The position numbers were made by a program, and so were the translations under genes. The notes under the pieces are model-generated. The model saw only the letters and a list, made by a program, of their open reading frames with translations, did no database searches and was not told the DNA's origin. From Ustilago trichophora (lineage: Eukaryota > Basidiomycota > Ustilaginomycetes > Ustilaginales > Ustilaginaceae): 64,000 nucleotides of DNA. The stretch spans positions 372,001 through 436,000 of the forward strand of contig OOIN01000047.1 of assembly GCA_900323505.1 (NCBI GenBank). The letters are read 5' to 3'. Shown one piece after another: positions 31,757 to 41,963 of the stretch; the first letter of the stretch is position 1, and every line of letters starts with the position of its first letter.

Positions 31757-33424
31757 ATGTCGGCTCACTACAACGACCGCAGGGACACTCCTGACTCGGC
31801 TTCGATCGAGAAGAAGGACGACTCCCGCCTGGAGGATGGTGTCATCATGGCACCCATCCTCACTGCTGGTACCACCAACGCCGAGGCCACCGCTTCCACT
31901 ATCGAGGACCCCAAGGAGACTGCCCGCCTTATTCGCAAGCTCGACTGGCACGTCCTCCCCATCTGCTCGGTCCTCTACCTCTTCTCTTTCCTTGACAGGT
32001 AAGTTTGCTAATTCTTCTATACACTGAGATGGAGGCCGATGTGTCGGCTCAATCAGATGCACCTCTCCGATCGGCATTTGAATCTAACCAACCTCTTCTT
32101 GTCGCCGATTCTTGCACTTCACAGGACTGCCATCGGTAACGCAAGGGTTCTTGGTATGCAAACCCAGCTTAAACTCACGGACAACGAGTACGCTGCAGCC
32201 TTGTCGATCTTCTTCGCACTCTACTGTCTTTTGGAAGTTCCCTCGAACCTGATCCTCAAGAAGATGGGAGCCAAGAAGTGGATCCCCATCATTGTGATCG
32301 CATGGGGAATTGTCATGCTTTTGACTGGATTCTCCAACAACTTCGCCGCCCTCTTCTCCTGGCGTTTGCTGCTCGGTGCCGCCGAGGCGGGTCTGTTCCC
32401 CGGTATCACCTACTACCTCACCGTTCTCTACCCACGCAAGTCGATCCAGCTTCGAGTCGGACTCTTCTTCTCGGCTGCTACCATTGCAGGTGCTTTCGGT
32501 GGTCTTCTTGCTTTCGGTCTGGCTAAAGCCAACGCCGGCAAGTACCAAGGTTGGTCGTTCATCTTCTTTGTTGAGGGCGCTTTGACCATCCTCGTTGGTG
32601 TCATCGCCTACTTCTTGCTCTTCGACGGTCTCGAGAAGGCTCCCTTCCTCACCGAGTCCGAGAAGGTTTACATGTCTGACCGTGTCCACTTCGACGGCAA
32701 CGACATTCCCATGAACGACGAGTTTGCATGGAAGTTCGTTTGGGCCGGTCTCAAGGACTGGAAGACGCTCTTCACCCTGATCTGCTACGTCACCACGATC
32801 ACTCCTCTCTACTCGACCGCTCTTACTCTCCCTTCGATTCTCAAGAACTCGCTCAAGTACAACTCGATCGACGCCAACCTGTACACCGTGCCCGTCTACA
32901 CCGTTGCTGCCGTCACCGTGGTCATCTTTGCTTACTTCTCGGACCGTCTCGGTATCCGATTCCCCTTCATCTGCCTCGGCACCCTCATCTCTGGTATCGG
33001 TTGGGGACTCTCGCTCAACTACGCCAAGACTCACCCCAAGATCGCTTACGGTGCTCAGTTCATCTCCGCTGCCGGCTCATACGCTGCTTTCCCCGGTGTG
33101 GTCGCTTCGCTCACCCAGACCATCGGTGGTAAGACCAAGCGATCGGTCTGCATTGCCATCATTGTCGGATTCGGTGGTCTGGCTGGTACCATCTCTTCCA
33201 ACATCTTCCCCAAGAAGCAGGCTCCTTACTACCACCGTGCTCACTACATCAACATTGGTATGAACGCCGTTGCTTTCCTGTCGGCTCTCTCGTTCGCCGG
33301 TCTTCTCTACCTCGCCAACAAGCGCAAGCAGGCCAAGATCGATTCGGGTGAAGCTGCTCGCCTTACCAAGGAGGAGATTGCCGACATGGGTGATGAGTCG
33401 CCCTACTTCAAGTACAGGTACTAG
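31757..33424 (+). CDS. MFS anion:cation symporter (allantoate/nicotinate permease-like)
   Basis: Two exons, 31757-31998 and 32125-33424, give 513 residues. The 126-bp intron has the donor ACAG|GTAAGT and acceptor TTCACAG|GA; the junction restores FLDRTAIGNARVLGMQ, a hallmark of the Dal5/Tna1 (ACS) family of fungal major facilitator transporters. About twelve hydrophobic helices follow, with a central cytosolic loop (about 260-300), and the protein ends in a Lys-rich tail. Members import carboxylated compounds such as allantoate, nicotinate, pantothenate or biotin precursors with protons at the plasma membrane; the substrate here is open. High use of C-ending codons and the long upstream region suggest strong, regulated expression. 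Confidence 0.92.
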
Positions 33425-34179
33425 GCTCCTACCTTTCATAGAATTGCGTCCTTGGTTCAGAATGTTTTCCATGTCACCTATGTTCTTCGTATAGCTCCTC
33501 CTAAATGTAACCAGTATTCCGAACGTCTCCTAACAATCAGTGCCGAATGTTTGACCGGCTAGCATGTGGATGGCTGCAAAAGAACGGCGAGCCCATTTGC
33601 TTGCGCCTTTGACGGCAACGTCCCTGTCAAGACATGTGACAGCGCACAAGACACGATGAGGCGGCCTTGGCTGTGATTTCCATCGCCTGCACAGCTTGAG
33701 CAGAGGCTCTCTTTCCGGACCAGAACGATTCAGCAACCGCCTTCCAGGCTGATCGAAGTGCGTACGCAGACGTAGGCCAGTGAGACAATTCTATTCCGCC
33801 GTGTTGGCGTAGTGAAGTGTAGAGAACGTAATCTGAAGTCAAGGCGATGTGATGTGACAGCTTGCAGGAATTCGGGACTCGGCGAAATGTGGACTGTGGG
33901 TGAATCGCGTGAAGAGGTGAAATCGTTGAGAAAGAGCGCGGACCGCTTTTGGCTATGCCACACTCGACTCGTGCTCACGCAACTCAGTCGTCACCACCAA
34001 CTGACCTCTCTGACCGGCGCATTACCTTGTCTTGGCTACGCTCCTTTCTTCCTTCCTCAGAGAGACTTGAGCAGATCGATCTGCCATCGCACCCGGCATG
34101 CAGCAGCGCTAGACGAGGTTGAATTATCTACAGCTGTTCGTAGCTTCCTGCCGCGGCAGGGGTCCTACTTGAAGCCGTC
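33425..34179. other. Intergenic region between MFS gene and SAC3
   Basis: About 750 bp holding the transporter 3' end and the SAC3 promoter. Nothing distinctive was seen. Confidence 0.5.
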
Positions 34180-37100
34180 ATGCAGCAGGGCTCTGGCTCT
34201 GGCTTCGGCTCTAGCTCTAGCTTTGGCGCCGGTGCTTCACCTTCACCTAGACCCTCTGCCTTTGGCGCATTTACACGACCTCCGTCTGCATCGACGAGCA
34301 GTGCACCACCAAATACATTCGCTCGACCTCCGGCTCATAACGCCTCGACATCAGCCTTCTCTTCTGGCTTGAACAATGGGCAACAGCAAAACAGCTTCGG
34401 AGGCCCACGACCTTTCAATGGAGGTCCACGACCTCCAGCGCAACAGTCTGGGTTCAATGCATCGCGCCCAATGAACGGTGGACAGCAAAATCGACCTCGT
34501 CCCTTTATGAGCGGACAAGAATCTCAGGCGCAGCAACAGGCGCAGCAACAGCAATCGACGACTTTCGGCAACAGACCAAGACCTTTCACTTCTCGGTCCA
34601 CAGGTCCAGGAATGGGACAAGAGGGCAGACCTCCAAATGGTGCCTTCCGGGGTGGAAGAGGCGGAGGCATGGTTCGCCCTGCTAGACCTTTTGCATCCCG
34701 TACGAATAACAACCAGCCATCGGGCCCAATGGAGGATGCAGGTTTGGCTAACACGGACGCTGGTCCTAGCAACACATATGCTGCCCGACCTCGACCAAGG
34801 CCTTTTGCCAACAAATCGACCACGTTCAACACACAACCATCCGGCCCTTCCTCATCGTTCAACGCGACAAGTGGATCAGCTTCGAATTCACGGTCAGCCT
34901 TTGGGGCGCCAGCTTCTACACAGAATGGTGGTCCCAATCCGTCCTCTTTAGGTCAGTCAAGCACAGACACATCCTCGTTCAATGGGCCGAATACGACCTC
35001 TTCGGCGAATCAAACGACGCAAAGCTTTGGACATGGCACTTCTGCTTTCGGATCCACCGCCAACGATGACAAAGCCGCTTCCACGACTGCGTTCGGCAAT
35101 ACCCCGAACTTAGGATTCGCCCCGAGCTTTGGATCCGCATCAGCGTCTTCAGCTTTCGGAAGTTCTGCCGTCCCTTCTTTGTCTGCTTTTGGTAGCACTT
35201 CGTCTGCCTTTGGATCCGGCTCTACATTCTCGGCATTTCAACCTCAGATCAGTGCATCTCCGGCTGCGCCCTCAACGACTGCTGTTCATCCACCAAGCCA
35301 AATAACTCCTGCTACTGTACCTATTGCGTCCGCTGCTCCTACCAGCTCGTTCTCCAATTTCCTTCGCAAAGATCGCAATGGTACGTCGATACCGGGCGAT
35401 GGCTCTCAATCTCCTTTCACTTCGGCTGCCGATGCAGCCAAAAGTACACAAGACGAGGACGAGCTGCGCAAAAAGCGCTTCGAAGATGCTCCCAAAGTCG
35501 GCAATCGCTTCCTCGAGATGAAGGGCGGCAGAGACGCTCTACGAAACGCATACATCAAGTCGGGTGTACTTCCTGATCCCGATAAGCCAACCGATCTCGC
35601 TCTGGCGGTCAAGCTTGTCGGCACTTGTCAGGATATGTGCCCCGAATTCGAACGCGAAGAGCGCGAGTTTCAAAAGGAGCTTGATCCTCTCGAACTCTAT
35701 CCTGGCACCGATCGGGTGGATCCACGCATCGCTGTCAAGATCTATCGCCGTCCCGCAGCGGGACGTGAACTGCCACTGCCAGAAGATGTTCGACCTCCTC
35801 CTGTGCTCAAGCGCACCCTTGACTATCTCTTTCACGACCTTTTACCCGCCGACCCGAATGATTCCAGGTTTACAGCTGTCCAAGGCTTCCTGTGGAATCG
35901 TACACGGGCGGTACGTCAAGACTTTATCGTTCAAAGTGAGGGAGGCCCGATTGCGATCGAATGTCACGAGCGCATTGCCAGGTATCATATCCTCTGTCTA
36001 CACTGGCGGGGCGGACCTGGTGCAGAAGGTTGGAGTGAACAGCAGGAACTTGAACAGTTGCGCAAGACCATGCGCAGTCTGATCGAGTTCTACGACGATA
36101 ATCGTCGAAAGTCGTCCGCGAGCGGTGTCGGCAGCGGCGGCCAACAAGCATCTCCCAACGAGGCCGAGTTCCGCGCCTACAACCTCTTGCTTCATCTTCG
36201 CGATCCCGAGACGCTACGAGAGGCCGAGCTACTGCCTGGTGACATCTTCCGCTCACCCCTGGTACAGACTGCGCTCAACTTGCGTCAACTAGCGCAGCGC
36301 TCCAACAATCTGGAGAAGCGAGGCCAGCCCAGAAATACCGAGGCCACGCTCAATTTCTTCTCCAAATTCTTTGCCGAACTGCGCAAGCCCAACGTCAACT
36401 ACCTCATGGCCTGTCTTGCCGAAAATTCTTTCAGCTCGGTGAGAATTGGCGCCGTAAAGGCCATGGCCAAGGCGTACATGGCGCAGCACAGAGCACTTCC
36501 AATCGACAGAGTCCAGCAGGTGCTCGGAATGGATTCGCCCGAACAGGTCGTGGCTATGGCAACACATCTGACCCTCGAGCTCGAGTACGAAGCCGACCTC
36601 CCCGTGGGCGTCAAGATTCATCGCAGTGCCGCCATCAATGAGGACAAGCCGCTTGCGACTCCTTTCAGCTCTACCATTGTTGAGTCCAAGCGTGGCTCCT
36701 ATACCTGCGCCGATGTCGTCGATGGCCGCGCTTCAGGTGCAAGGGCCGGTATGCCGAGTACACAAAGCGGACCACAAGCATCGGCAGCGGGCACAACGAT
36801 TCAGCCGTTCGGGCATCCTCGGCAAATGAGTGGAGCGCCCTCGTTTGGTGATAAGCCACAACAGCAGCCTCCATCAGCCTTTGGTGCTTCCACGGCATCG
36901 CCATCGGCCTTTGGACAGCAACAATCACAGCAAGACACCAGCAAATCTGCCGCTTTTCAATCATCATCATCTTCTTCCAAACTCTCTGCCGCCGCATCTT
37001 CGTTCACACCGTCTAGATTCGGCGCCTCTGTTTCAAGCAACGCAAGCCCATCCAGTCCTTCGGTCGCTTTTGGAGGTTCTTCTAGCTTCGGAGGCAGTAT

Positions 37101-39960
37101 CACCAGGAAGCAAGATGAAACAAACAAGGCGAGCCTTCCATCTTCTGGAGGGTTTGGCAAAGATGCATCTCAGCCGAGGCAGGACACTGCAACCGCAAAC
37201 CACCTGTTCGGCGGCAAGATCGCAACGTTGACTCCACCTGCTTCGGATACCGAGCCCTCTTCACTGCCGAACTTCTCGCTCGGTCAGCCGGCTGCCAAGA
37301 AACTACTCGCTGCATCGAGCGACGAGCCAGATACGGATCGAAAGCCTAAATCTTCCTCCACATTGTCGTTCTCGTTCGCGGCTGCGCCCAAGGCAGATTC
37401 AGATGCAAGCGCGCCTTCGATGCCCTCTTTCTTTGCTTCCTCTCTCGGCTCTAAGGACCTTGCTAGTGCCAGAACAGGAGCAGTATCGGCGACTGCCGCG
37501 ACAACCAAACCTTCAGACAGCAAAAATGATGATGCAGTGGCCACACCGGTAACACAGAAGCGACACGCTTCCGATTCAGAAGAGAGCGAAGCGGCAAGAG
37601 CAGCTGCAGCAGCAAAAGCTGACGCCGAGGCGAAAGCACAGGCAAAGCGCAAGGAGACAGCTCGGGCGTTTGCGGTCAATCGAGCATTCAAGACTTTGTC
37701 TGAGGAGGTCGTCCGATCAATTGCTGCTAAGACAGCTGCAGGTGCGGTACAGGAAGAGGAAGTTCGACGCAAGGCTGCATCCAGGAATGAACTTGTGACC
37801 AAAATTGCGGATCAGCTTTGGCACCGGTTGGCGCACGACCACTCGGCGCAAGCAGCAGAGAAGGCAGGTCGTGTTGCTGCTGCGGAGGTGTTTTGGTCAC
37901 GAAGCTGCGCTATGCGCGCTTGGCAACGCTGGTTGGAGGTGCTGAATGAGCGACGAGATCGTGAGCAGCAACGGCAAAGACTCGAGACGATTCGTGGCGA
38001 GATCAAGAGAAGAAACATCCTCGCACGAGTTCAAGCCGATGCCACCAGTGCTACTCCTGATCGCAAGCTGAGTCAGCACATCAACGGCGTCAGCGAGACT
38101 AGTCCCATCAGTCACGCTTTCTCGATTCGACAAGCCCTCCTCACAGGTGAGCGATCTGCTCCGTCAAGAGACGCTTCAAATTCGCGATTGAAGCGAAAGC
38201 TAGGAGATGAAAATGTTTCAAGCAGCCCAGAGCGACGCGCGTCGCTCCGAGGCGATGCAGCGCTTGTGGAACGATGGACACGCGTCCGGCGACAACGCAA
38301 CCAGCTGTGGGCAGAAGGCTCCTTACTCGAACGGCTCGCGGATCACATTGAGGAGCTGCTGTTGCACTTTCGACCTGCCGAACTGGACCGTCTGATTGTG
38401 CTCTTCTCTGGAGCCCCGAATCAGCACGTCGCTTCGAGCTGGCTCCGTGTCAAATTCGGCTTCTCGCCAAACGCCCCATCCGGGAGCAAGGAGAACGAGA
38501 GCGGGCGTGACGTACTCGAAATCGACCTTGCTGACGGATCCCAGCTTGAGCTCGTTGATGTTACATCGAGTTCCGGTGGAAGTTCAGTGGAGCTCGAGAC
38601 TATTCTCCCCATTGACGAAGATCATAGCCAAGCAGGGCTTGTCATTTTTGAAACAAGCCCTGCCGCTGCTCAAGCGAAGAACTCTGCTGAAAAACGCAAG
38701 GTGCTGTCTAGCGACAGGAAGAGGCTGGAGGAGATTGCAAGCTCTAGGCTCGTCAAGAAGAGCCATCTTGCTTGTCGCCTTCTGGTGGTCGCTTGGAGTG
38801 GCTCCAAAGCTGAGGGTAGTCACGGTGTAGGATCTTCGATAAATGATAACGATGATGTGGAGATGCCCGACGTCGACAAGCACGAAGGAGCAGCTCAACA
38901 GAGCCTGCTCGCAAGTCTCGGACTTGATTCATCCCGAGTCAACAGGAGCACGAGTAGCCCAGCCCTCTCCTCGGCCGTGGTCTCGCCCAAACCCTCTCAG
39001 ATTCTCTCACACGCATTCGAACGGATCGGAATTCTGGAGTTGGACGATGCATCTGTTTCTATCGAGGCCATGCTAGCCTCTCTGCTCCCACGAGCGATGC
39101 CGGATCTGAGACCCAACCCGCATCTCTACGAGACCGGCCCTCGCCGACCTACGATGGAAGACCTGGTGCGCGAGTCTTACGACCAGTGGGCCCGCACCTC
39201 TTCTCTCCTCTTTGAGTTGCTTTCCGCCCTCCCATCCCCTCTGCTCTCCACCAGGACCACGGAGAGAGTAGAGAGAGTGGCATGCAAGGTATTGCAGATC
39301 TTGAGCGCGCTTGCGAACCATGTTCTACACACGGTGGTCAGTATGTCCGAGACGATCCTCGAAGACGAGAATCCAGCTGAAGTGGAGGCGATTGAAGTGC
39401 CCTCGCCTTTCGCTGCTAAAGGGGTTGCAGGCGGAATGAAGTTGGTCAGCATGGCGATAAGCCAACTTGATCAGCTCCCAAATCACGAGGAGGAGCAGAA
39501 GCTGCACCTTCGCTCGCGGCTCTTGTCCTCGCTCCGATCCACAGATGCCAATACATTGGAGCTCAAGGAGGTTCTAGCGGTGGTGAACCGGACCCACATC
39601 GACGACCTTTTCAGACTCGCACTGGAAAAGCTCAGTGAGGTATGGATCGGCGTCAAGCCAGGTACGGACGCAGAGTGGACAGAGGCACGCGACACACTGG
39701 CTCGGCTGTGCAGCGCGGCGGTGGAGGAAATTGCTGCGGAGACCAGGGCCATTTGGGCCGAATATCGGGCTAGCACCACTGCAAGTCGTATTGGGAGTAC
39801 GTCGCCAAGCAAGCGCGTTCGAGTTTCGGAGATTTCTCAAGCACAGACAGTAGAAAAAGAGAAGAAGGCGGGCAAGGTTTCAGAGCTGCGAGAGCTTGTT
39901 GCTCGGACGAGGAGGTTCCTCGACAGAACTGAAACAATCGGTATAGCAGATGAATCTTAG
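34180..39960 (+). CDS. SAC3: SAC3/GANP mRNA-export scaffold of TREX-2
   Basis: 1926 residues, intronless. Residues 1-380 are Gln/Ser/Gly/Pro-rich with many FG and FGS motifs (AFGSTSSAFGSG), like nucleoporins. The SAC3/GANP core spans about 479-845, beginning GTCQDMCPEFEREERE and including RKTMRSLIEFYDDNRRK and a winged-helix part near 773 (LPIDRVQQVLGMD). A second FG/Ser-rich spacer follows. Residues about 1150-1290 form a long basic helix (FAVNRAFKTLSEEVVRSIA to EVLNERRDREQQRQR) corresponding to the Sus1/Cdc31-binding region. The C-terminal 600 residues are helical and family-variable. Sac3 tethers TREX-2 to the nuclear pore and couples transcription to export. The stop lies 119 bp from that of the convergent neighbour. 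Confidence 0.93.
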   Translation: MQQGSGSGFGSSSSFGAGASPSPRPSAFGAFTRPPSASTSSAPPNTFARPPAHNASTSAFSSGLNNGQQQNSFGGPRPFNGGPRPPAQQSGFNASRPMNGGQQNRPRPFMSGQESQAQQQAQQQQSTTFGNRPRPFTSRSTGPGMGQEGRPPNGAFRGGRGGGMVRPARPFASRTNNNQPSGPMEDAGLANTDAGPSNTYAARPRPRPFANKSTTFNTQPSGPSSSFNATSGSASNSRSAFGAPASTQNGGPNPSSLGQSSTDTSSFNGPNTTSSANQTTQSFGHGTSAFGSTANDDKAASTTAFGNTPNLGFAPSFGSASASSAFGSSAVPSLSAFGSTSSAFGSGSTFSAFQPQISASPAAPSTTAVHPPSQITPATVPIASAAPTSSFSNFLRKDRNGTSIPGDGSQSPFTSAADAAKSTQDEDELRKKRFEDAPKVGNRFLEMKGGRDALRNAYIKSGVLPDPDKPTDLALAVKLVGTCQDMCPEFEREEREFQKELDPLELYPGTDRVDPRIAVKIYRRPAAGRELPLPEDVRPPPVLKRTLDYLFHDLLPADPNDSRFTAVQGFLWNRTRAVRQDFIVQSEGGPIAIECHERIARYHILCLHWRGGPGAEGWSEQQELEQLRKTMRSLIEFYDDNRRKSSASGVGSGGQQASPNEAEFRAYNLLLHLRDPETLREAELLPGDIFRSPLVQTALNLRQLAQRSNNLEKRGQPRNTEATLNFFSKFFAELRKPNVNYLMACLAENSFSSVRIGAVKAMAKAYMAQHRALPIDRVQQVLGMDSPEQVVAMATHLTLELEYEADLPVGVKIHRSAAINEDKPLATPFSSTIVESKRGSYTCADVVDGRASGARAGMPSTQSGPQASAAGTTIQPFGHPRQMSGAPSFGDKPQQQPPSAFGASTASPSAFGQQQSQQDTSKSAAFQSSSSSSKLSAAASSFTPSRFGASVSSNASPSSPSVAFGGSSSFGGSITRKQDETNKASLPSSGGFGKDASQPRQDTATANHLFGGKIATLTPPASDTEPSSLPNFSLGQPAAKKLLAASSDEPDTDRKPKSSSTLSFSFAAAPKADSDASAPSMPSFFASSLGSKDLASARTGAVSATAATTKPSDSKNDDAVATPVTQKRHASDSEESEAARAAAAAKADAEAKAQAKRKETARAFAVNRAFKTLSEEVVRSIAAKTAAGAVQEEEVRRKAASRNELVTKIADQLWHRLAHDHSAQAAEKAGRVAAAEVFWSRSCAMRAWQRWLEVLNERRDREQQRQRLETIRGEIKRRNILARVQADATSATPDRKLSQHINGVSETSPISHAFSIRQALLTGERSAPSRDASNSRLKRKLGDENVSSSPERRASLRGDAALVERWTRVRRQRNQLWAEGSLLERLADHIEELLLHFRPAELDRLIVLFSGAPNQHVASSWLRVKFGFSPNAPSGSKENESGRDVLEIDLADGSQLELVDVTSSSGGSSVELETILPIDEDHSQAGLVIFETSPAAAQAKNSAEKRKVLSSDRKRLEEIASSRLVKKSHLACRLLVVAWSGSKAEGSHGVGSSINDNDDVEMPDVDKHEGAAQQSLLASLGLDSSRVNRSTSSPALSSAVVSPKPSQILSHAFERIGILELDDASVSIEAMLASLLPRAMPDLRPNPHLYETGPRRPTMEDLVRESYDQWARTSSLLFELLSALPSPLLSTRTTERVERVACKVLQILSALANHVLHTVVSMSETILEDENPAEVEAIEVPSPFAAKGVAGGMKLVSMAISQLDQLPNHEEEQKLHLRSRLLSSLRSTDANTLELKEVLAVVNRTHIDDLFRLALEKLSEVWIGVKPGTDAEWTEARDTLARLCSAAVEEIAAETRAIWAEYRASTTASRIGSTSPSKRVRVSEISQAQTVEKEKKAGKVSELRELVARTRRFLDRTETIGIADES

Positions 39961-40079
39961 AGCAACAAGACTCGGTGCAATGCATACATTCACGACCTTC
40001 ACTCATTGGAGTCTCAGCGTGACACGAGATTTCGAGGCAAATTACTGTTAGATACAAACTCGACCCTTGAGCCAAATCT

Positions 40080-41216
40080 TCACCAATGGTAAGCCCAACC
40101 ACCGCGACCTCGCTGGGCATCCCTGTCAAGGTCCCAGTCGGTCCTGATGCCAGCACTTGCAAAGGGGACCTTCTTGACCTGCTCTTTGGCTTGTTCCACT
40201 TTGCGATCGACCTGGTACTTCTCTTTTAGCTGGTCGGTCTTGTTCTTTGCACCGACGCGGGTGTAGATCCAGTTGATGAAGCGTCTCGACATCCACCTTG
40301 GGAGAAGTTTGTCGATGATGGTGGCTACGGGGAATAGGCCGTATACGAGGGTTGTGAGTGCGATGGAGACGGATCGGAGGGCCAGTTCGGGGACAATGAC
40401 GGGGACTGGGAGCAGAGCGGCACCTCGCGGAGAAGCCGAGGTGAGAGAGAAGGAGAAGAGCCTAAAGGTTGGGCTACCGATGCCGACTTGACCGCGGGCG
40501 ACGGGGGAAGGGAGGGTTACCCAGAGCCTGAAGTATCCATCGCCTGTCTCGACGGGAATGCGGCACTTGTAGGTACCCAGAACACGGGTGGAGGAGGAAG
40601 AGGTGTCGACCGTGTCGATGCTTGAAGATTGAGCACGGATCTGCTTGTCGATCTTTTCCTTGCGCTTGAGCGCGATGTGACGAGTCTCTTTGAGCGGCTC
40701 GGACGGGCCAGTCTTGTTGAGAGTCTGCATCTCGTACTCGTCAGAGGACGCGCTGGCAAATGAGCTGCGCTGAGGCTTCTCACCATAGTCCTCATCCTCC
40801 TGTTGCTTAGCCGATAGGGCGGAAGACTCTGCCTGTGTATCTTTCCAAGCAGCACTTGCAACGGGGGTGACATCCCAGCCCTTCTTTGTCGCAACACCAA
40901 GATAGCCCGCTGCGTTCCATCCTACAGCACCGGCGATCCAACCCTTTTGAACAAGCTGTACGTTGGTTGCCTTGACAAGATCGGTGATCTGGCTTGAGGA
41001 AAGAGCTTCGAGCTGCTTGCGTGCCTCTGCCGAGTAAGCTTGGGCGTAGATCGAGAAGGTGACATACGTTTCGGGACCGCGGTAGAGAAGAACACGCGGA
41101 TTGTGGAGCGTGATGGAATAGGCGATGTTGTTCTGCCAGACGGTGGTGGTGGATGGGCTGAAAACGGAGAAGACGGATCGGAAGAACATTTTGACGTACG
41201 AGACTGGGTCGACCAT
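40080..41216 (-). CDS. Conserved-looking protein of unknown function, possibly membrane- or lipid-associated
   Basis: 378 residues from the ATG at 41216 (MVDPVSYVKMFF); an in-frame ATG at 41339 would add 41 residues free of acidic amino acids that resemble a mitochondrial presequence, so the start is uncertain. The N-terminal half (SVFSPSTTTVWQNNIAYSIT; RGPETYVTFSIYAQAYS; GWIAGAVGWNAAGYLG) alternates hydrophobic strands and helices. An acidic and Ser-rich middle, a second beta-like part (CRIPVETGDGYFRLWVTLPS), a hydrophobic stretch (LALRSVSIALTTLVYGLFPV) and a basic amphipathic C-terminus follow. I do not recognise the family. Confidence 0.7.
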   Translation of the reverse strand: MVDPVSYVKMFFRSVFSVFSPSTTTVWQNNIAYSITLHNPRVLLYRGPETYVTFSIYAQAYSAEARKQLEALSSSQITDLVKATNVQLVQKGWIAGAVGWNAAGYLGVATKKGWDVTPVASAAWKDTQAESSALSAKQQEDEDYGEKPQRSSFASASSDEYEMQTLNKTGPSEPLKETRHIALKRKEKIDKQIRAQSSSIDTVDTSSSSTRVLGTYKCRIPVETGDGYFRLWVTLPSPVARGQVGIGSPTFRLFSFSLTSASPRGAALLPVPVIVPELALRSVSIALTTLVYGLFPVATIIDKLLPRWMSRRFINWIYTRVGAKNKTDQLKEKYQVDRKVEQAKEQVKKVPFASAGIRTDWDLDRDAQRGRGGWAYHW

Positions 41217-41791
41217 TGTGAAGGGATTTGGTCGTTGGGTACGACTGAGAAGGGTAGGTGGGATGCCAAGATGGTGGTTTGGATGTAAACGAGTTGACAG
41301 AGGTGCGAAGATTGGGGTAAAAAAAGAAGGGATCGTCACATTCGGACGTTGTGCTCAAGCGAGATACAGTACAGCAGCAAAGAGGGTTTCAGGATACCAT
41401 CACTTACTCTCTAGAAAAGGTTGCTTGAGCCATACAACAGAATCCGTGTTCAACTGTCAGTCAGCATGCTGCTGCTCTTTTGAGAAACGTGCAGTGCGAG
41501 AGAGAGAGCATGTCTAAATTTGGCTCAAAGCTCCGCCCAAGTCTAGTGAGCGCATTCTGCATTTCATTTTCTGCATTTTTTGCCTCGCACTGTCATTTCG
41601 CGTGATAGCGAACTGGATTGTGGAGGATTCGCAAAATGTACTGCACATCGCCGATTTGACTGAGAGCTGAATCGCGATTGGCAAGTCGCGTCGGCCATCT
41701 CCGCATCATCGGATCTTCGGAAGGGATGGTGTCCAGGTAAAGTGGTAGGATGCGCTCGGCCACCTCGTTATTCTTCCCCGGACTCAAAAGC

Positions 41792-41805
41792 ACTGTACTG
41801 TACAG
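41792..41805. repeat. Palindromic motif, copy 4 (ACTGTACTGTACAG)
   Basis: 14-base match to the family seen at 17336, 17877 and 24857, again intergenic and here within about 90 bp of a TATA box. Confidence 0.7.
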
Positions 41806-41881
41806 CAAGCACAGAGTGTAGTGACCGTCAACCCCGCAACCAGTTCTCCGGGTTCTTCCAGTTTCTTGTCGTTCTCATTTG

Positions 41882-41888
41882 ATATAAA
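41882..41888 (+). promoter_or_regulatory. Probable TATA box of the uridine phosphorylase gene
   Basis: ATATAAA (in GATATAAAGA), 76 bp before the start codon. Confidence 0.45.
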
Positions 41889-41963
41889 GACCCCACCCAG
41901 CCCTGCTAATCTACTGCACATCATCGGAACCTCAAAGCTTTTATTCAAGAGGATCTGCACAAG

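Larger units (their letters stand above)
41217..41963. promoter_or_regulatory. Divergent promoter region
   Basis: About 750 bp between the unknown gene (minus) and uridine phosphorylase (plus). It holds a palindrome copy at 41792-41805, a weaker relative near 41367 (ATACAGTACAG) and a TATA box at 41882-41888. Confidence 0.55.

Noticed and set aside
32084..33034. Antisense frame over the MFS transporter
   Set aside because: Shadow of a highly biased coding sequence.
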